A stretch of 33,848 bases of DNA from Sulfurovum sp. FS08-3 (GTDB lineage Bacteria > Campylobacterota > Campylobacteria > Campylobacterales > Sulfurovaceae): NCBI GenBank assembly GCA_000830175.1, contig JQIS01000028.1, positions 1 to 33,848 on the forward strand, read 5' to 3'. The notes under the pieces were generated by a model, which saw nothing but the letters and a program-made list of their open reading frames with translations, made no database searches and was not told the origin of the DNA. Positions 1-9,657 of this stretch are shown piece by piece (within the stretch, counting starts at the first letter, position 1; each line of letters begins with the position of its first letter). The position numbers and the translations under genes are program-made.

Positions 1-49
1 ACCATTAACCTCAAAAAACTATAATACCCCACACATCCACACTTTTTGA

Positions 50-148
50 CCTCTACGGTATGTGGACGAAGCTCAACATTGGCGATACTCTAGTGCTAGA
101 GATTATGAGGGTATCGAGGGTTTATTGAAAGTAGAGAGGTTATGGTGA
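50..148 (+). pseudogene. C-terminal remnant of a REP-associated (Y1) transposase-like gene, copy 1
   Basis: From the CCT at 50 a frame reads PLRYVDEAQHWRYSSARDYE, then GLLKVERLW and a TGA at 146-148. The W-x-YSSA-x-DY-x-G...GLL pattern resembles the C-terminal tail of Y1/HUH REP-associated tyrosine transposases (RAYT). The catalytic HUH and Tyr region is absent and a TGA lies just upstream in frame, so only the last ~32 codons survive. The three copies in the window differ partly by silent changes. The family call rests on this short tail and is moderate. Confidence 0.55.
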
Positions 149-168
149 TGCAATAGACCAATAGGGCA

Positions 169-190
169 TTACGAAGCTGGAGCTTCGTAA
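169..190. repeat. REP-like palindrome 1
   Basis: Two perfect 10-base arms, TTACGAAGCT and AGCTTCGTAA, flank a GG centre, with CGAG following. The same palindrome recurs at 386, 13464 and 13702 (one arm mutated), degenerately at 13247, and split by an IS at 9599/11413. It lies just 3' of a RAYT-like coding remnant, the usual layout of REP elements and their transposase. Confidence 0.8.
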
Positions 191-266
191 CGAGTAAAAC
201 TACATACACAAAACCAACCATTAACCTAAAAAAAACTATAATACCCCACACATCCACACTTTTTGA

Positions 267-365
267 CCTCTACGGTATGTGGACGAGGCTCAACATTGGC
301 GATACTCTAGTGCTAGAGATTATGAGGGTAGCGAGGGTTTATTGAAAGTAGAGAGATTATGGTGA
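267..365 (+). pseudogene. C-terminal remnant of a REP-associated (Y1) transposase-like gene, copy 2
   Basis: Same reading as copy 1 with an Ile-to-Ser change (YEGSEGLL). It ends in TGA at 363-365. The frame is kept while silent positions differ, as expected for duplication of a once-coding segment. Confidence 0.55.
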
Positions 366-385
366 TGCATCAGACCAATAGGGCA

Positions 386-407
386 TTACGAAGCTGGAGC
401 TTCGTAA
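386..407. repeat. REP-like palindrome 2
   Basis: Identical arms to palindrome 1, in the same orientation relative to the transposase remnant, followed by CGAG. Confidence 0.8.
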
Positions 408-413
408 CGAGTA

Positions 414-663
414 AAAAAGTATATCATAAAACTATACTTTTAGCGTACTGTATAACTAAAATTTAGCTTAATTTTAAATTTTTTTCGTCATTGCGAACCC
501 TTTGGGGTGAAGTAATCTCAAATATTATAGATTGCTTCGTCATTTTGGGTCTCTTTTGATGACAAAATCATCCAAAAATCAAAAAAATGTAAAAAAAATT
601 GCAGTTTAAGCTATATTTTAGTTATATAGTACACTAAAAGTATAGTTTTGTGTTACACTTTTT
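414..663. mobile_element. MITE-like element with ~58-bp terminal inverted repeats
   Basis: The left end (about 414-471) contains ATAAAACTATACTTTTAG; the right end (about 605-663) contains its complement, CTAAAAGTATAGTTTTGTG. The two arms stay complementary over about 58 bases with scattered mismatches. The 130-bp interior has no credible ORF and holds a TCATTGCGA-type repeat (486-552). The right end stops about 27 bp before the start codon of the large surface-protein gene, so it may supply promoter sequence (a TATAGT lies at 641-646). No clear target duplication could be fixed by eye. Confidence 0.7.
486..552. repeat. TCATTGCGA / AGATTGCTTC dispersed palindromic repeat
   Basis: CGTCATTGCGA is followed by GAAGTAATCT, then AGATTGCTTCGTCATTTT in the opposite sense. 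Related fragments lie at 8105-8129 and 22380-22408. It resembles a short repeat family common in intergenic DNA of many bacteria. Confidence 0.5.
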
Positions 664-690
664 TACAACAAAATTTTAAAGGAATAAAAA

Positions 691-3600
691 ATGAAAAAAT
701 ATCGCTTTTTGAAAGCACTATTTTTGGCAATGCTCTTCTCTTCGTCCGCTGTAGCTACAAATACTTGCGATGGTGGTTTATGTTCAAATGATCTATCTAA
801 CTGTAGCATAGATGCAGACTGTAATGCGGTTACTGTAGGAGGTGGTATAGGCGTTGCCCCTACTTTTGAGAATGCACCTTCAGTCTCTATCACAGTTCCC
901 AAAGACCAACCTACACAACTTCTCTCCCATTTCAGGGTAAACTACTCAGGTGTAGGTACGCTCACATGGAGCGAGAAGACTGCTCCTACTAAAGGCACTC
1001 TATATATTGATAGCGCAACATCATCAGGGAGTAGCCCCTATGAACCTAACTCTATAGAGTACACCCCCGATACGGGAGTATCAGGAGTCGATACTTTTAC
1101 TATCGAGGTAAGTGATGGTTCAGCTACTGCGACCATAGATGTCACCGTCACGATTGCCAATCCTCTTCCCCTTGGTTGGACAGATTTGGGTAATGGCTTC
1201 TATTTGGAAGATAATAATGTCACTATCAACTGTACCGATGCTACAGCAGGAGCATCATCATCTACGCCAAACAACGGCAAAATCTACACCAAAATCACGG
1301 CAAAAGCCCAACTCACAACTGAAGGTGGTGGAACAAACCCTGCCAATGCCTGTACGAGTGGGATTACGGATATGAATAGGTGGTTTAAGAGTAAACCTAC
1401 CTTCAATGAGGATATTTCGCATTGGGATACAAGCAGTGTGACGGATATGTATAGTATGTTTGAGGGTGCCACCGCATTTAACCAACCCATCGGCGATTGG
1501 GATACAAGCAAAGTGACGAATATGTATGGTGTGTTTTATAAAGCCTCCGCTTTCAATCAACCCATCGGCGATTGGAATACAAGCAGTGTGACGAATATGA
1601 GTTATTTGTTTGAGGGTGCCACCGCCTTTAACCAGCCCATCGGCAATTGGAATACAAGCAGTGTGACGGATATGGGTTATATGTTTTCTAGTGCCTCCGC
1701 CTTTAACCAACCCATCGGCAATTGGGATACAAGCAGTGTGAACAATATGAGGAGTATGTTTAGTAGTGTCTCTGCCTTTAACAAACTCATCAGCAATTGG
1801 GATACAAGCAAAGTGACGGATATGAGTAATATGTTTCTGGGTGCCACCGCCTTTAATCAAGACATTGGCAATTGGAATACAAGCAGTGTGACGAATATGA
1901 GTAGTATGTTTCAGGGTGCCACCGCCTTTAATCAAGACATTGGCAATTGGAATACAAGCAAAGTGACGAATATGGGTGGTATGCTTCGTAGTCTCGCCGC
2001 CTTTAATCAAGACATCGGCGATTGGAATACAAGCAGTGTGACGAATATGAGTAATATGTTTTCTAGTGCCACCGCCTTTAATCAAGACATCGGCGATTGG
2101 AATACAAGCAAAGTGACGAATATGAGTGGTATGTTTTATAATGCCTCCGCCTTTGACCAACCCATCGGCAATTGGGATACAAGCAAAGTGACGGATATGG
2201 GTAGTATGTTTCAGAATGCCTATGCCTTTAACCAATCCATCGGCGATTGGAATACAAGCAGTGTGATGTATATGAGTTTTATGTTTGATGGTGCTACCAC
2301 CTTTAACCAATGCCTCAAATCGTGGGATGTTCATAACTTTACCTCAATGCCTGGCAATTTTGATACCTCTTCGGGGTTTGCAAACGATACCACCAAGCAA
2401 CCCATTTGGGGAACGATTGGCACATCATGTAATGCCGCCCCAACCGCCAATCACTTCACCTACGCTACGGCTATCGGTAGCAGTGCCAAAACCTTTGATT
2501 GGAATACCTCTTCGGGTGCGAGTGATGCCGAGGGAGATCCCTATACCGCTACCGTTAAAACACAAGGAAGCAAAGGAGATGCCAATATTACAGGTACTCA
2601 TATCACCTATACTCCCAATGCCAACCAAAGCGGAAGCGATAAGATAATCATTACCATTACAGATAGCTACAATGGAAAAGTAGATGTTAATATCACCCTC
2701 AACGGTATCGATACCCTAGCCCCATCGCAACCTACTATCCACTCTACCAACGGTACAACTATCACAGGTACAGGCGAAGCAGGAGCGACTATCACGCTCA
2801 AAGACGGTAGCAATACTACTATCGGCACAGCAACCGTAGATAGCAATGGCACATGGAGCATTACCCCTACGACTCCCGTAAGCAGTGGCACAGCACTGAG
2901 TGCAACCCAAAGCGATAGCTACAACAACATTTCAGTAGCTTCAAGCAGTATGAGTGTATTACCCTCCGATTGGACAAACATAGGCAACGGCTTCTGGATA
3001 GAATCCAACGGCGTAACAGTCAATTGCGACTACAACACCAGTGCCTCATCCAACGATTACAACGGCAAAACTTATACCAAAATCACAACGGTAAACGACC
3101 TCAATACCAGTGGTGGAAACGTAGCCCCTGCCAATGCCTGTACGAGTGGGATTACGAGTATGAATAGGTGGTTTAAGAGTAAATCTACCTTCAATGAGGA
3201 TATCTCGCATTGGGATACAAGCAGTGTGACGACTATGAGTAGTATGTTTCGTGGAGCCTCCGTCTTTAACCAACCCATCAGCGATTGGAATACAAGCAGT
3301 GTGACGAATATGTCCGTTATGTTTTCCTATGCCTCCGCCTTTAATCAACCCATCGGCGATTGGAATACAAGCAGTGTGACGGATATGCATGGTATGTTTA
3401 ACTATGCCTCCGCCTTTAACCAACCCATCGGCGATTGGAATACAAGCAGTGTGACGGATATGGGTAATATGTTTACTGGTGTCTCTGCCTTTAACAAACC
3501 CATCGGCGATTGGGATACAAGCAAAGTGACGAGTATGTATGGTATGTTCCGGAATGCCTCCGCTTTCAATCAACCCATCGGCGATTGGAATACAAGCAGT

Positions 3601-5679
3601 GTGACAACTATGACCGAAATGTTTAACGGTGCTACCGCCCTCTCTAGTGCCAACGAGTGTGCTATTGTCAGAGGATGGGATGTAAATGAAACCTATGCCA
3701 ACGCAACGCTCTACATTACAGGAAGCAACAGCGGGTTTGATATGGAGGTGTGCCGTGATAGAACCCCCGATAGCTTTAGCTTCACCGCCCTTACCAATCA
3801 AGCCCGAAGTACGCTATTGACATCCAACAGTGTAACAATCAATGGAATCGATGCTAATACCTCGGTCTCTATTAGCGGTGGAGAGTATGAAATCAACGGA
3901 GATAGCAACTGGACAACGACAAGCTCTACCGTCGATAGTGGAGATACTGTCACAGTACGATTAACCTCTTCAAGTAGCTATAGCACCAAAGTATCTGCAA
4001 CCCTTACCGTAGGGACATTAGCTAGAGCCTTTGAGGTCACCACACTAAACGCTCCCCCACCACCCCCAACAGCAAGTGAACTGGCAATGCAAAAAGTGCA
4101 ACAAGTCATCAAAGACAAAGCCACGACCCTTATCACTTCGCAAGAACTCAATGCTATTGGCGGTGTATCGGGTGCAGTTGAGGGAGTAGAGTACAGCAAA
4201 GCTTTGGCAAATGGCACATACCAAGACCCCGCCAACCCAACAGCCAGTGAGATACAAGCCATCATCGATGCCCTCAACACCCAAAACGACCAAACGATGG
4301 ATAAAATCGTGCGTGTCATTGGTGGAGAGAGCAATATCACCATCGAAGCCTACGAGCTTAACGATTTAGCCAATGTATCGGGAGCGGTAGTAGGAGTAAA
4401 CTACAATCAAGCGCTTGCAGAGGGAAGCTACAAAGATAGACTCAACCCCACCAGTGCCGAGATACAAGCCGTTATCAATAGCCTCAATACTCAAAATGAG
4501 CAAACGATGGATAAGATTGTACGCATTATCGCAGGTGAGAGCCTCACTATCAACGCCCACGAACTCAACAGCCTAGCCAACGTAACAGGAGCTATAGAGG
4601 GAGTCGATTACAGCGATGCTCTAGCAAACGGCAGATACAGCGACAAAGCCAATCCTACCAGTGAGGAGATACAAGCCATCATTAACGCCCACAACCAAAC
4701 ACTGCTAGAGACTCCTACGGAGGATAACAGCACAACAGAAAACAACAGCAGTGAGCCAACACCAGAGGATAACGCTACTATCGAAGAACCAACCGTTGAT
4801 GAACCCACACCAGAGGACAACACTACTATTGAAGAACCAACAGTAGAAGAACCAATTGTTGAGGACAACGCTACCACTGAAGAACCAACCGTAGAAGAGC
4901 CAATTGTTGAGGACAACGCTACCACTGAAGAACCAACAGTAGATGAACCAATTGTTGAGGACAACGCTACTATCGAAGAACCCACCGTTGATGAACCCAC
5001 ACCAGAAGACAACACCACCAACCCACAAGCCTTTGCGATAGAAGTGCTTCAAACATTAGCCTCTTTTAGTCCCAACCTTGATATAGAGATACAAGAGGAT
5101 GACAAACAAAAACAAGCCCGTATCCTCGCTCCCAATGGCAATGAGATAGTAATCATCATCGACAACGCTACCCAAAGAGCAACGATAAGCATCACCAATC
5201 CCAACACAAACCAAACGCAAACTTTTGCGATTGAGCTTCGAGGGAGTCAAACCAATGTGGATGAAGAGGGGAATATACTCATCACTGCTTCAACCGATAC
5301 ACAAAGCTCTATTGAACTTAGAATTACCCAAGAGGGCAAACTTACCCACAAAGTAACCTTTGAGGGTCAAGTAAGCTTAGCGGAGTTTCAAGAAGATGCC
5401 AATACAAGTGTGGATGAAAACGGCACAGTAGAGAGTACTTTGGTAAAACGCAACGATAGATTTATCTTCAAAGCCGTAGTGGTCACAGACAAAAACGCAA
5501 AAAGCAGAACCAAGTTTGTCAAAATCAATCTTACTACAGGCGAAGAGATAGAGCTTGACAATACACTTCGTCAAGATATGCAGTTTGATGTAGGCAGTAA
5601 GTTTAAAATATTTATTGTCAATTACACAGTATTTATCAAAGCAACAACACTTATGAGTGGGGATTTGGTAATAGAGTAA
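691..5679 (+). CDS. BspA-like (DUF285) repeat surface/secreted protein, 1662 aa
   Basis: Large exported protein of unknown specific function, probably an adhesin or surface-layer component. Residues 1-22 form a signal peptide (MKK, hydrophobic core, SSAVA). A cadherin/Ig-like segment follows at about 50-155. Two blocks of 25-residue DUF285 repeats follow, each preceded by a WT-[DN]-[LI]-GNGF module with paired cysteines: about 13 units at 244-550 and 6 units at 840-985. The unit core is W-[DN]-TS-x-VT-x-M...F..A.AFNQPIG. Between the blocks are Ig-like (Big/bacterial Ig) segments, about 597-755. About 1130-1337 holds three copies of a ~65-aa module with a GV-[SDN]-Y...NP[TS] motif. An acidic, Pro/Thr-rich EDN/EEP spacer (about 1338-1440) leads to a C-terminal beta-rich domain. 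Start chosen at ATG 691, with AAAGGAA at 680-686. No LPXTG or obvious outer-membrane barrel was seen, so the export route is unclear. Confidence 0.85.
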   Translation: MKKYRFLKALFLAMLFSSSAVATNTCDGGLCSNDLSNCSIDADCNAVTVGGGIGVAPTFENAPSVSITVPKDQPTQLLSHFRVNYSGVGTLTWSEKTAPTKGTLYIDSATSSGSSPYEPNSIEYTPDTGVSGVDTFTIEVSDGSATATIDVTVTIANPLPLGWTDLGNGFYLEDNNVTINCTDATAGASSSTPNNGKIYTKITAKAQLTTEGGGTNPANACTSGITDMNRWFKSKPTFNEDISHWDTSSVTDMYSMFEGATAFNQPIGDWDTSKVTNMYGVFYKASAFNQPIGDWNTSSVTNMSYLFEGATAFNQPIGNWNTSSVTDMGYMFSSASAFNQPIGNWDTSSVNNMRSMFSSVSAFNKLISNWDTSKVTDMSNMFLGATAFNQDIGNWNTSSVTNMSSMFQGATAFNQDIGNWNTSKVTNMGGMLRSLAAFNQDIGDWNTSSVTNMSNMFSSATAFNQDIGDWNTSKVTNMSGMFYNASAFDQPIGNWDTSKVTDMGSMFQNAYAFNQSIGDWNTSSVMYMSFMFDGATTFNQCLKSWDVHNFTSMPGNFDTSSGFANDTTKQPIWGTIGTSCNAAPTANHFTYATAIGSSAKTFDWNTSSGASDAEGDPYTATVKTQGSKGDANITGTHITYTPNANQSGSDKIIITITDSYNGKVDVNITLNGIDTLAPSQPTIHSTNGTTITGTGEAGATITLKDGSNTTIGTATVDSNGTWSITPTTPVSSGTALSATQSDSYNNISVASSSMSVLPSDWTNIGNGFWIESNGVTVNCDYNTSASSNDYNGKTYTKITTVNDLNTSGGNVAPANACTSGITSMNRWFKSKSTFNEDISHWDTSSVTTMSSMFRGASVFNQPISDWNTSSVTNMSVMFSYASAFNQPIGDWNTSSVTDMHGMFNYASAFNQPIGDWNTSSVTDMGNMFTGVSAFNKPIGDWDTSKVTSMYGMFRNASAFNQPIGDWNTSSVTTMTEMFNGATALSSANECAIVRGWDVNETYANATLYITGSNSGFDMEVCRDRTPDSFSFTALTNQARSTLLTSNSVTINGIDANTSVSISGGEYEINGDSNWTTTSSTVDSGDTVTVRLTSSSSYSTKVSATLTVGTLARAFEVTTLNAPPPPPTASELAMQKVQQVIKDKATTLITSQELNAIGGVSGAVEGVEYSKALANGTYQDPANPTASEIQAIIDALNTQNDQTMDKIVRVIGGESNITIEAYELNDLANVSGAVVGVNYNQALAEGSYKDRLNPTSAEIQAVINSLNTQNEQTMDKIVRIIAGESLTINAHELNSLANVTGAIEGVDYSDALANGRYSDKANPTSEEIQAIINAHNQTLLETPTEDNSTTENNSSEPTPEDNATIEEPTVDEPTPEDNTTIEEPTVEEPIVEDNATTEEPTVEEPIVEDNATTEEPTVDEPIVEDNATIEEPTVDEPTPEDNTTNPQAFAIEVLQTLASFSPNLDIEIQEDDKQKQARILAPNGNEIVIIIDNATQRATISITNPNTNQTQTFAIELRGSQTNVDEEGNILITASTDTQSSIELRITQEGKLTHKVTFEGQVSLAEFQEDANTSVDENGTVESTLVKRNDRFIFKAVVVTDKNAKSRTKFVKINLTTGEEIELDNTLRQDMQFDVGSKFKIFIVNYTVFIKATTLMSGDLVIE
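1420..2337 (+). repeat. 75-bp tandem coding repeats, block 1 (about 12-13 units)
   Basis: Each unit encodes one 25-residue DUF285 repeat. Many are nearly identical at DNA level (GATTGGAATACAAGCAG is common), with two alternating variants, TSSVT and TSKVT, and NQPIG versus NQDIG. Such identity suggests recent expansion and a tendency to change copy number. Confidence 0.9.
3208..3640 (+). repeat. 75-bp tandem coding repeats, block 2 (6 units)
   Basis: Second array of the same 75-bp unit in the same gene. Its leading module (about 3140-3210) is almost identical to the lead-in of block 1 (about 1350-1420), indicating a segmental duplication inside the gene. Confidence 0.9.
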
Positions 5680-5691
5680 ACACCCATCATC

Positions 5692-5768
5692 GTAGGGGTA
5701 ACCCTTGTGGTTACCCTCAATCACAAACGCATAGCCAATCAAGGGCGACCACAAGGGTACGCCCCTAC
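5692..5768. repeat. imperfect inverted repeat, MITE-like or terminator-like
   Basis: GTAGGGGTAACCCTTGTGG at the left is complementary to CCACAAGGGTACGCCCCTAC at the right, with about 25 bases between. It sits between the surface-protein stop and the next gene. The paired GTAGGGG...CCCCTAC ends look like a small mobile repeat; no T-run follows, so termination is uncertain. Confidence 0.65.
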
Positions 5769-5787
5769 ACAAAAAAGGAGAAAAACC

Positions 5788-6060
5788 ATGAAAACAACCA
5801 CTCAATTAACACTTTTAATACTCGCTACCCTAACGTTTAACAGTTGTGGCGGAGGAAGTTGTCCTGCTGCCACGCAAGTATTAGCCATCAATGCTCATTG
5901 CAATATCAATAACGACATGAGTCAATACACCCCACTCCAAAGTGGCGATATTATCACCAAAGAGGAAGACAACACCCTCATTAGCATCTTTCATGATCAA
6001 GATAATAATAAAGTCGTTTGCATAGAGAGCGGTAAGGCGAGTATTATTAGGGGGGTTTAG
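5788..6060 (+). CDS. small predicted lipoprotein, 90 aa
   Basis: Not a recognised family. The first 20 residues are basic then hydrophobic, leading to FNSC-GGG, which fits a lipobox with the lipidated Cys at about residue 20. The mature part (about 70 aa) has further cysteines and a C-terminal segment ending in a basic, hydrophobic tail. The start at 5788 is preferred because AAAAAAGGAG at 5771-5780 sits 7 bases upstream; an earlier in-frame start would lie inside the inverted repeat. The gene follows the surface-protein gene by 108 bp and might be cotranscribed with it. Confidence 0.65.
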   Translation: MKTTTQLTLLILATLTFNSCGGGSCPAATQVLAINAHCNINNDMSQYTPLQSGDIITKEEDNTLISIFHDQDNNKVVCIESGKASIIRGV

Positions 6061-6163
6061 AGGTTTTTGCTCAATAATTATTCATCTAAAAGATTATTTA
6101 TTGGGCAATTTTAGCATTGAACGAGAAAATATTTTACTATCTATACCCCTAATATGCCCTAAA

Positions 6164-6176
6164 TATAATGTATAAT
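6164..6176 (+). promoter_or_regulatory. candidate -10 elements for the histidine kinase gene
   Basis: TATAAT occurs at 6164-6169 and again at 6171-6176, about 31-43 bases upstream of the kinase start codon, in AT-rich DNA. Campylobacterota sigma70 promoters depend mainly on a good -10. Which copy is used cannot be told. Confidence 0.45.
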
Positions 6177-6206
6177 CGCATTTATACTATTTTTAGGGAA
6201 TTTAAA

Positions 6207-8075
6207 ATGCAAAAAGTATTCATTTTTATGTTGGCATTCTCTTTTGGGTATGCCAAATGGCTCAAAATTGATACCAACGACTCGTATGATTTGCAACAAT
6301 ATCTTCAATATGCCAAAACTCCAACCCCTGTTCTAAGCCCATTAGAGATCAACGCTTCGCAATGGAGCGAGGATAGTGCCGTCGTAGAGGGGTCAAATCA
6401 TCTATACAATCCCTACTGGATAAAGCTTTCACTGCACAACACAACCCCACAAGCCAAAGAGTTTGCTCTACGCCTCAACTCTTTGTATTTTAGCAAAGCC
6501 ACACTTTTTAGCTACGAGGACAGCACTTTGATAGAGAGCCATAGTGCTGGAATACAAGCCAAAAAGGGTTGGACTTTTGCGGATGTGCCAAATGTCACTT
6601 TTGTACGCATTCAAGCGCATCAAAAACTTGATGTCTATATGGCGGTATATCTCAACAATACGACTCTCGTAGCACCCTATCAAATGCTCAAAAAGAGCCT
6701 CTACGATCACCAATGGCACTATTTTTTGCTTTTTGAGGGGATTTTCATCGGTGTTTTTGCGATTATTATACTCACATCCTTATTGCACTATCTCTTTTCG
6801 AGGGAGTCTCTTTTTGTCTATTATGCCCTGTATGTATCGACTTTGGGACTCTATTACCTTATGCTTTACGGTTTGGTTGGATTTGGGGAGTATATCGAAC
6901 TTTTTACGTCGTGGATTGGGTGTGTCGCATGGATATTTTTGTTGCTCTACTTTAGCACAATACTTGACCTAAAGAGTCATCTGCCACGCTTCAATCGCTA
7001 CTTTGTGCCTATCTATATCGGTTTGCTTATTGCTTTGGAGGTTCTCTCTTTGGTGGGATATGTTACAAACAACATACTGCTTATGGAGTATCGATTTTCG
7101 CTCACCTACATACTCTATCCGATATTACCTGCTGTTGCTTTGACAATAAGTATCTATCTAGCATCCAAAAAAATCAAACTCGCCAACTATTTTGTTATTA
7201 CGTGGGCATTGGTATCGCTTAGTACGGTCGTGGATTTATCCGTAACCATTGGGTGGATTGAAGATACGGATTATTATGCTTATTGGAGTCAATTTAGCTA
7301 TATGGTAGAGACACTACTTTTTGCACTCATCTTGGCGATTCGTCACAATGATCTTCAAAAAGCCAAAACGATACACCTACAACTCATCGCACATCAAAAC
7401 AGACTCGTCTCTATGGGTGAGATGATACACAATATCGCCCATCAGTGGAGGCAACCATTAGCCTCTATCAACAGCACAATATTTGCAATTGATAGTGCCT
7501 TGTCCAAAAACAATATCAATGGCGATTTTTTAGAGCATGATTTGATGCACATTGAAGATATCACCCAATACCTATCGCAAACAATAGATGATTTTATGGG
7601 ATTTTTAAGTCAAAACAAAATCAAAAAGCATTTTTATCTCAAAGAGACGATTTTAAAAGTACTATCCATACTGCAATTGGAAAAACAGAGCATCAATGTG
7701 ACACTCAAACTCGATAGTGATGCGACACTGCTAGGATACCCATCAGAACTCATTCAAGTATTGATGTCGATTTTAAATAATGCAAAAGATGCTTTTGAAA
7801 TCAACAAGATTGAAGATAGAGAGATTACTATTGCTACGCAAACTTTGCCCCAAAGTATCAAGCTTCTCATTTGCGATAATGCCAAAGGAGTACCTGCATC
7901 TATCGTAGAAAAAATATTTAATCCCTATTTTTCGACCAAACAAAAACAATCAGGACAAGGCTTGGGACTCTATATCGTCAAGCTCATTGTAGAAGAGAGC
8001 ATAAAAGGCAATATCAAAGCCTACAATAAAGACGATGGATTTTGCATAGAGATTTCTATCACCAAAGAGATATAA
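6207..8075 (+). CDS. 7TM-DISM sensor histidine kinase, 622 aa
   Basis: Membrane sensor kinase. A signal peptide (residues 1-16) is followed by an extracytoplasmic 7TMR-DISMED2-like domain (about 20-160; motif NPYWIKLSLHN) and a seven-helix 7TM-DISM region (about 175-385). A HisKA-type dimerisation box follows, with phosphoacceptor His412 in AHQWRQPL, a form common in Campylobacterota kinases. The HATPase_c domain shows an N-box (LNNAKDAF), G1 (DNAKGVP), an F-box (FNPYFSTK) and G2 (GQGLGLYIVK). Start at 6207 is favoured over an in-frame ATG at 6168 because AGGGA sits 7 bases before it and the signal peptide begins there. The likely partner is the convergent response regulator at 8131-8808. The signal is unknown; DISMED2 domains resemble carbohydrate-binding modules. 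Confidence 0.92.
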   Translation: MQKVFIFMLAFSFGYAKWLKIDTNDSYDLQQYLQYAKTPTPVLSPLEINASQWSEDSAVVEGSNHLYNPYWIKLSLHNTTPQAKEFALRLNSLYFSKATLFSYEDSTLIESHSAGIQAKKGWTFADVPNVTFVRIQAHQKLDVYMAVYLNNTTLVAPYQMLKKSLYDHQWHYFLLFEGIFIGVFAIIILTSLLHYLFSRESLFVYYALYVSTLGLYYLMLYGLVGFGEYIELFTSWIGCVAWIFLLLYFSTILDLKSHLPRFNRYFVPIYIGLLIALEVLSLVGYVTNNILLMEYRFSLTYILYPILPAVALTISIYLASKKIKLANYFVITWALVSLSTVVDLSVTIGWIEDTDYYAYWSQFSYMVETLLFALILAIRHNDLQKAKTIHLQLIAHQNRLVSMGEMIHNIAHQWRQPLASINSTIFAIDSALSKNNINGDFLEHDLMHIEDITQYLSQTIDDFMGFLSQNKIKKHFYLKETILKVLSILQLEKQSINVTLKLDSDATLLGYPSELIQVLMSILNNAKDAFEINKIEDREITIATQTLPQSIKLLICDNAKGVPASIVEKIFNPYFSTKQKQSGQGLGLYIVKLIVEESIKGNIKAYNKDDGFCIEISITKEI

Positions 8076-8104
8076 CCGATACTACGCACTTTAATCTTTG
8101 GACA

Positions 8105-8129
8105 ATCGTTGCGAGGCACGAAGCAATCT
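8105..8129. repeat. TCATTGCGA-type repeat fragment
   Basis: ATCGTTGCGAGGCACGAAGC then AATCT lies in the 55-bp gap between the convergent kinase and regulator genes. It matches the family seen at 486-552. Confidence 0.5.
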
Positions 8130-8130
8130 A

Positions 8131-8808
8131 CTATGACAAAACGTGCAAGATGTAGCCTTGTTTGTGAATCGTTTCGATAGCGTTTGGGGGCAAAAGTTCT
8201 CGAAGGCGTTTGATGGTGTTGCGTAAATTTGCACCGTTGTACTCCAGCATGTGATCCTCTCGAATAAAAGCAAAAAGCTCTTTGGAGGATACGATTTGAT
8301 TGGGGAAACGCAACAAATACTCCAAAGCTCGTGTTTGTTGATAGGTAGTAACTACAAGCTCGTCATTTCTAAAGAGTATTTTGGTTTGAATATTAAAACT
8401 GTACTCGCTATCAATTGCGATGATACTTTTGGTTTGCGTTGCACTAAAGGCTCCATCAATAGCATCCTTCAAGGCACTTCTTGATACGGGTTTGTAGATA
8501 TAGTCTATCAATCCTACACGAATACCTTTTAAAAGCTTCTCTTTGTCTGAGTGACCGCTAATGATGATGATTGGCACGTTGCTTGAATTTTGCCTAATCT
8601 TTTGGGCAAGGCTCAAACCATCCATATAGGGCATATCAATATCTGTAATGAGCAAATCAATATGCATCTCTTCAAAAATCTTTAGCCCCTCTTTCCCGTT
8701 GGAGGCCTCTATGACTTCAAAATCTCTAAGTCTCAAAAATGCTGCGATAGGGGAGCGAACGCTAACGTCGTCTTCTAAATATAAAATCGTTTTTTTCTCT
8801 TTTTTCAT
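8131..8808 (-). CDS. OmpR/PhoB-family response regulator, 225 aa
   Basis: Two-component transcription factor. The N-terminal receiver domain has an acidic pocket (Glu12, Asp13, Asp14), phosphoacceptor Asp56 in LITDIDMP, and the conserved Lys106 in IYKP. The C-terminal winged-helix effector domain (about 130-225) ends in the typical GYILHV hairpin, and LRNTIKRLRE forms the recognition helix. It is convergent with the 7TM kinase gene, 55 bp apart, so the two probably work as a pair although they cannot share a transcript. No strong Shine-Dalgarno precedes the ATG at 8808 (AATATTCCCC), which is unusual here; initiation may be weak or leaderless. Confidence 0.92.
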   Translation of the reverse strand: MKKEKKTILYLEDDVSVRSPIAAFLRLRDFEVIEASNGKEGLKIFEEMHIDLLITDIDMPYMDGLSLAQKIRQNSSNVPIIIISGHSDKEKLLKGIRVGLIDYIYKPVSRSALKDAIDGAFSATQTKSIIAIDSEYSFNIQTKILFRNDELVVTTYQQTRALEYLLRFPNQIVSSKELFAFIREDHMLEYNGANLRNTIKRLRELLPPNAIETIHKQGYILHVLS

Positions 8809-8942
8809 GGGGAATATTTTATCTAAAAGAGTAGAAAAAATTCTTTATAATTGCAAATAATCAATAAAATTTTATCTATTTTGGTTTCGACTCTACACTT
8901 TGCCCTATCTTTCATAAATGTAAACCCTTTGATTTCAAATAG

Positions 8943-8959
8943 GTTTGGCACTGCCAAAC
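8943..8959 (-). terminator. hairpin after the diguanylate cyclase fragment
   Basis: GTTTGGC / GCCAAAC, a perfect 7-bp stem with a 3-base loop, lies between the stop of the GGDEF gene and the start of the regulator gene. There is no T-run after it on the minus strand, so it is only a weak terminator candidate. Confidence 0.3.
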
Positions 8960-8976
8960 GCTTAAAAACTTAATAT

Positions 8977-9612
8977 TTAAAGCTCCACCTTATAACAATT
9001 TCTTCCGTTTGCTTTGGCTTTGTAGAGTGCATCATCGGCTCGTTTTTGTATCGATGCGGCACTATCTCCCGCCTTGTAGAGCGTCACGCCAAAAGATACG
9101 GTAATATTGGGTACGGAATCAAAGGAGCTTTTGGCAATGGCGTTTTGAATGGCAAAAATTAAAACTTCCATCGCTTCAAGGGTTGATTGGGGTGTGATGA
9201 TAATAAACTCCTCGCCTCCCCATCTCGCAAAGGTATCGTGGACTCCTATCTGTTTGGCAACCGCCTCGGTGGCTTTTTTGAGTACGCTATCCCCAACGGC
9301 ATGTCCGTAGGTGTCATTGACACTTTTGAAGTGATCAATATCCAGCATAATAAAACCAAATGAGTGATTCTCACGCACCGCAACGTTTATCTTTTGGTTG
9401 AGGGCTTGTTGAAAATACTCTCTGTTGTGTACCCCCGTGAGCGTATCGTGTGTGGAGATATACTCCAGCTCTTTTTTGTCGGTTATGTTCTCTCGATAAG
9501 AGCTGTAGCCCACTTTTAACCCATTTTCATCAAACATTGGGCTAATGGTAATCTTAAGCCACTGTTTTTTGCCCTCTTTGGTGTAGTTTTTGATTTTACT
9601 CGTTACGAAGCT
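8977..9612 (-). pseudogene. 5'-truncated PAS/GGDEF diguanylate cyclase
   Basis: The remaining ~200 residues carry the end of a PAS/PAC domain (YTKEGKKQWL...ITDKKELEY) and a full-length GGDEF domain with an intact catalytic motif, RWGGEEF, and the metal-binding LDIDHFKSVND segment. GGDEF domains make c-di-GMP from GTP. The inhibitory RxxD I-site expected just before GGEEF is not present. The open frame continues to a start at 9630, but that start lies inside the inserted IS. Real homology appears to begin at about SKIKNY, right where a REP-like palindrome half (9599-9616) begins. So the sensory N-terminus was lost. Activity of a fragment made from an internal or IS-borne start is possible but unproven. 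Confidence 0.8.
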
Positions 9613-9657
9613 CCAGAGAGTGTGAAACAACCCTCTCTATTTCGGAGGGATTTCACG

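Larger units (their letters stand above)
1..216 (+). repeat. 216-bp tandem repeat, copy 1
   Basis: The block starting ACCATTAACC at 1 begins again at 217, a period of 216 bp with only a few substitutions. It ends in a REP-like palindrome (169-190) and a spacer containing ACTACATACACAAAACC. A third copy is at 13534-13731. It may begin upstream of the window. It encloses the transposase C-terminal remnant at 50-148. Confidence 0.9.
217..415 (+). repeat. 216-bp tandem repeat, copy 2
   Basis: Near-identical second copy of the unit at 1-216. Its 3' end is cut at about 413-415, where the inverted-repeat element (414-663) begins. This suggests the MITE-like element inserted at the end of this repeat, or that the two recombined. 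Confidence 0.9.

Noticed and set aside
1258-2334. 358-aa minus-strand open frame with [19 protein letters not shown] repeats (and a similar one at 3046-3801)
   Set aside because: It is the mirror of the 75-bp repeats of the surface-protein gene; the plus frame has a signal peptide, a ribosome site and known DUF285 repeats.
1420-2337. CRISPR-like regular repeats
   Set aside because: The period is 75 bp with no unique spacers; the array is coding.
4608-5021. Ser/Val-rich minus-strand frame
   Set aside because: It is the shadow of the acidic EDN/EEP repeat spacer of the surface protein.
5707-5787. Upstream extension of the small lipoprotein
   Set aside because: It lies in the inverted repeat, would destroy the signal peptide, and the AAGGAG site fits the start at 5788.
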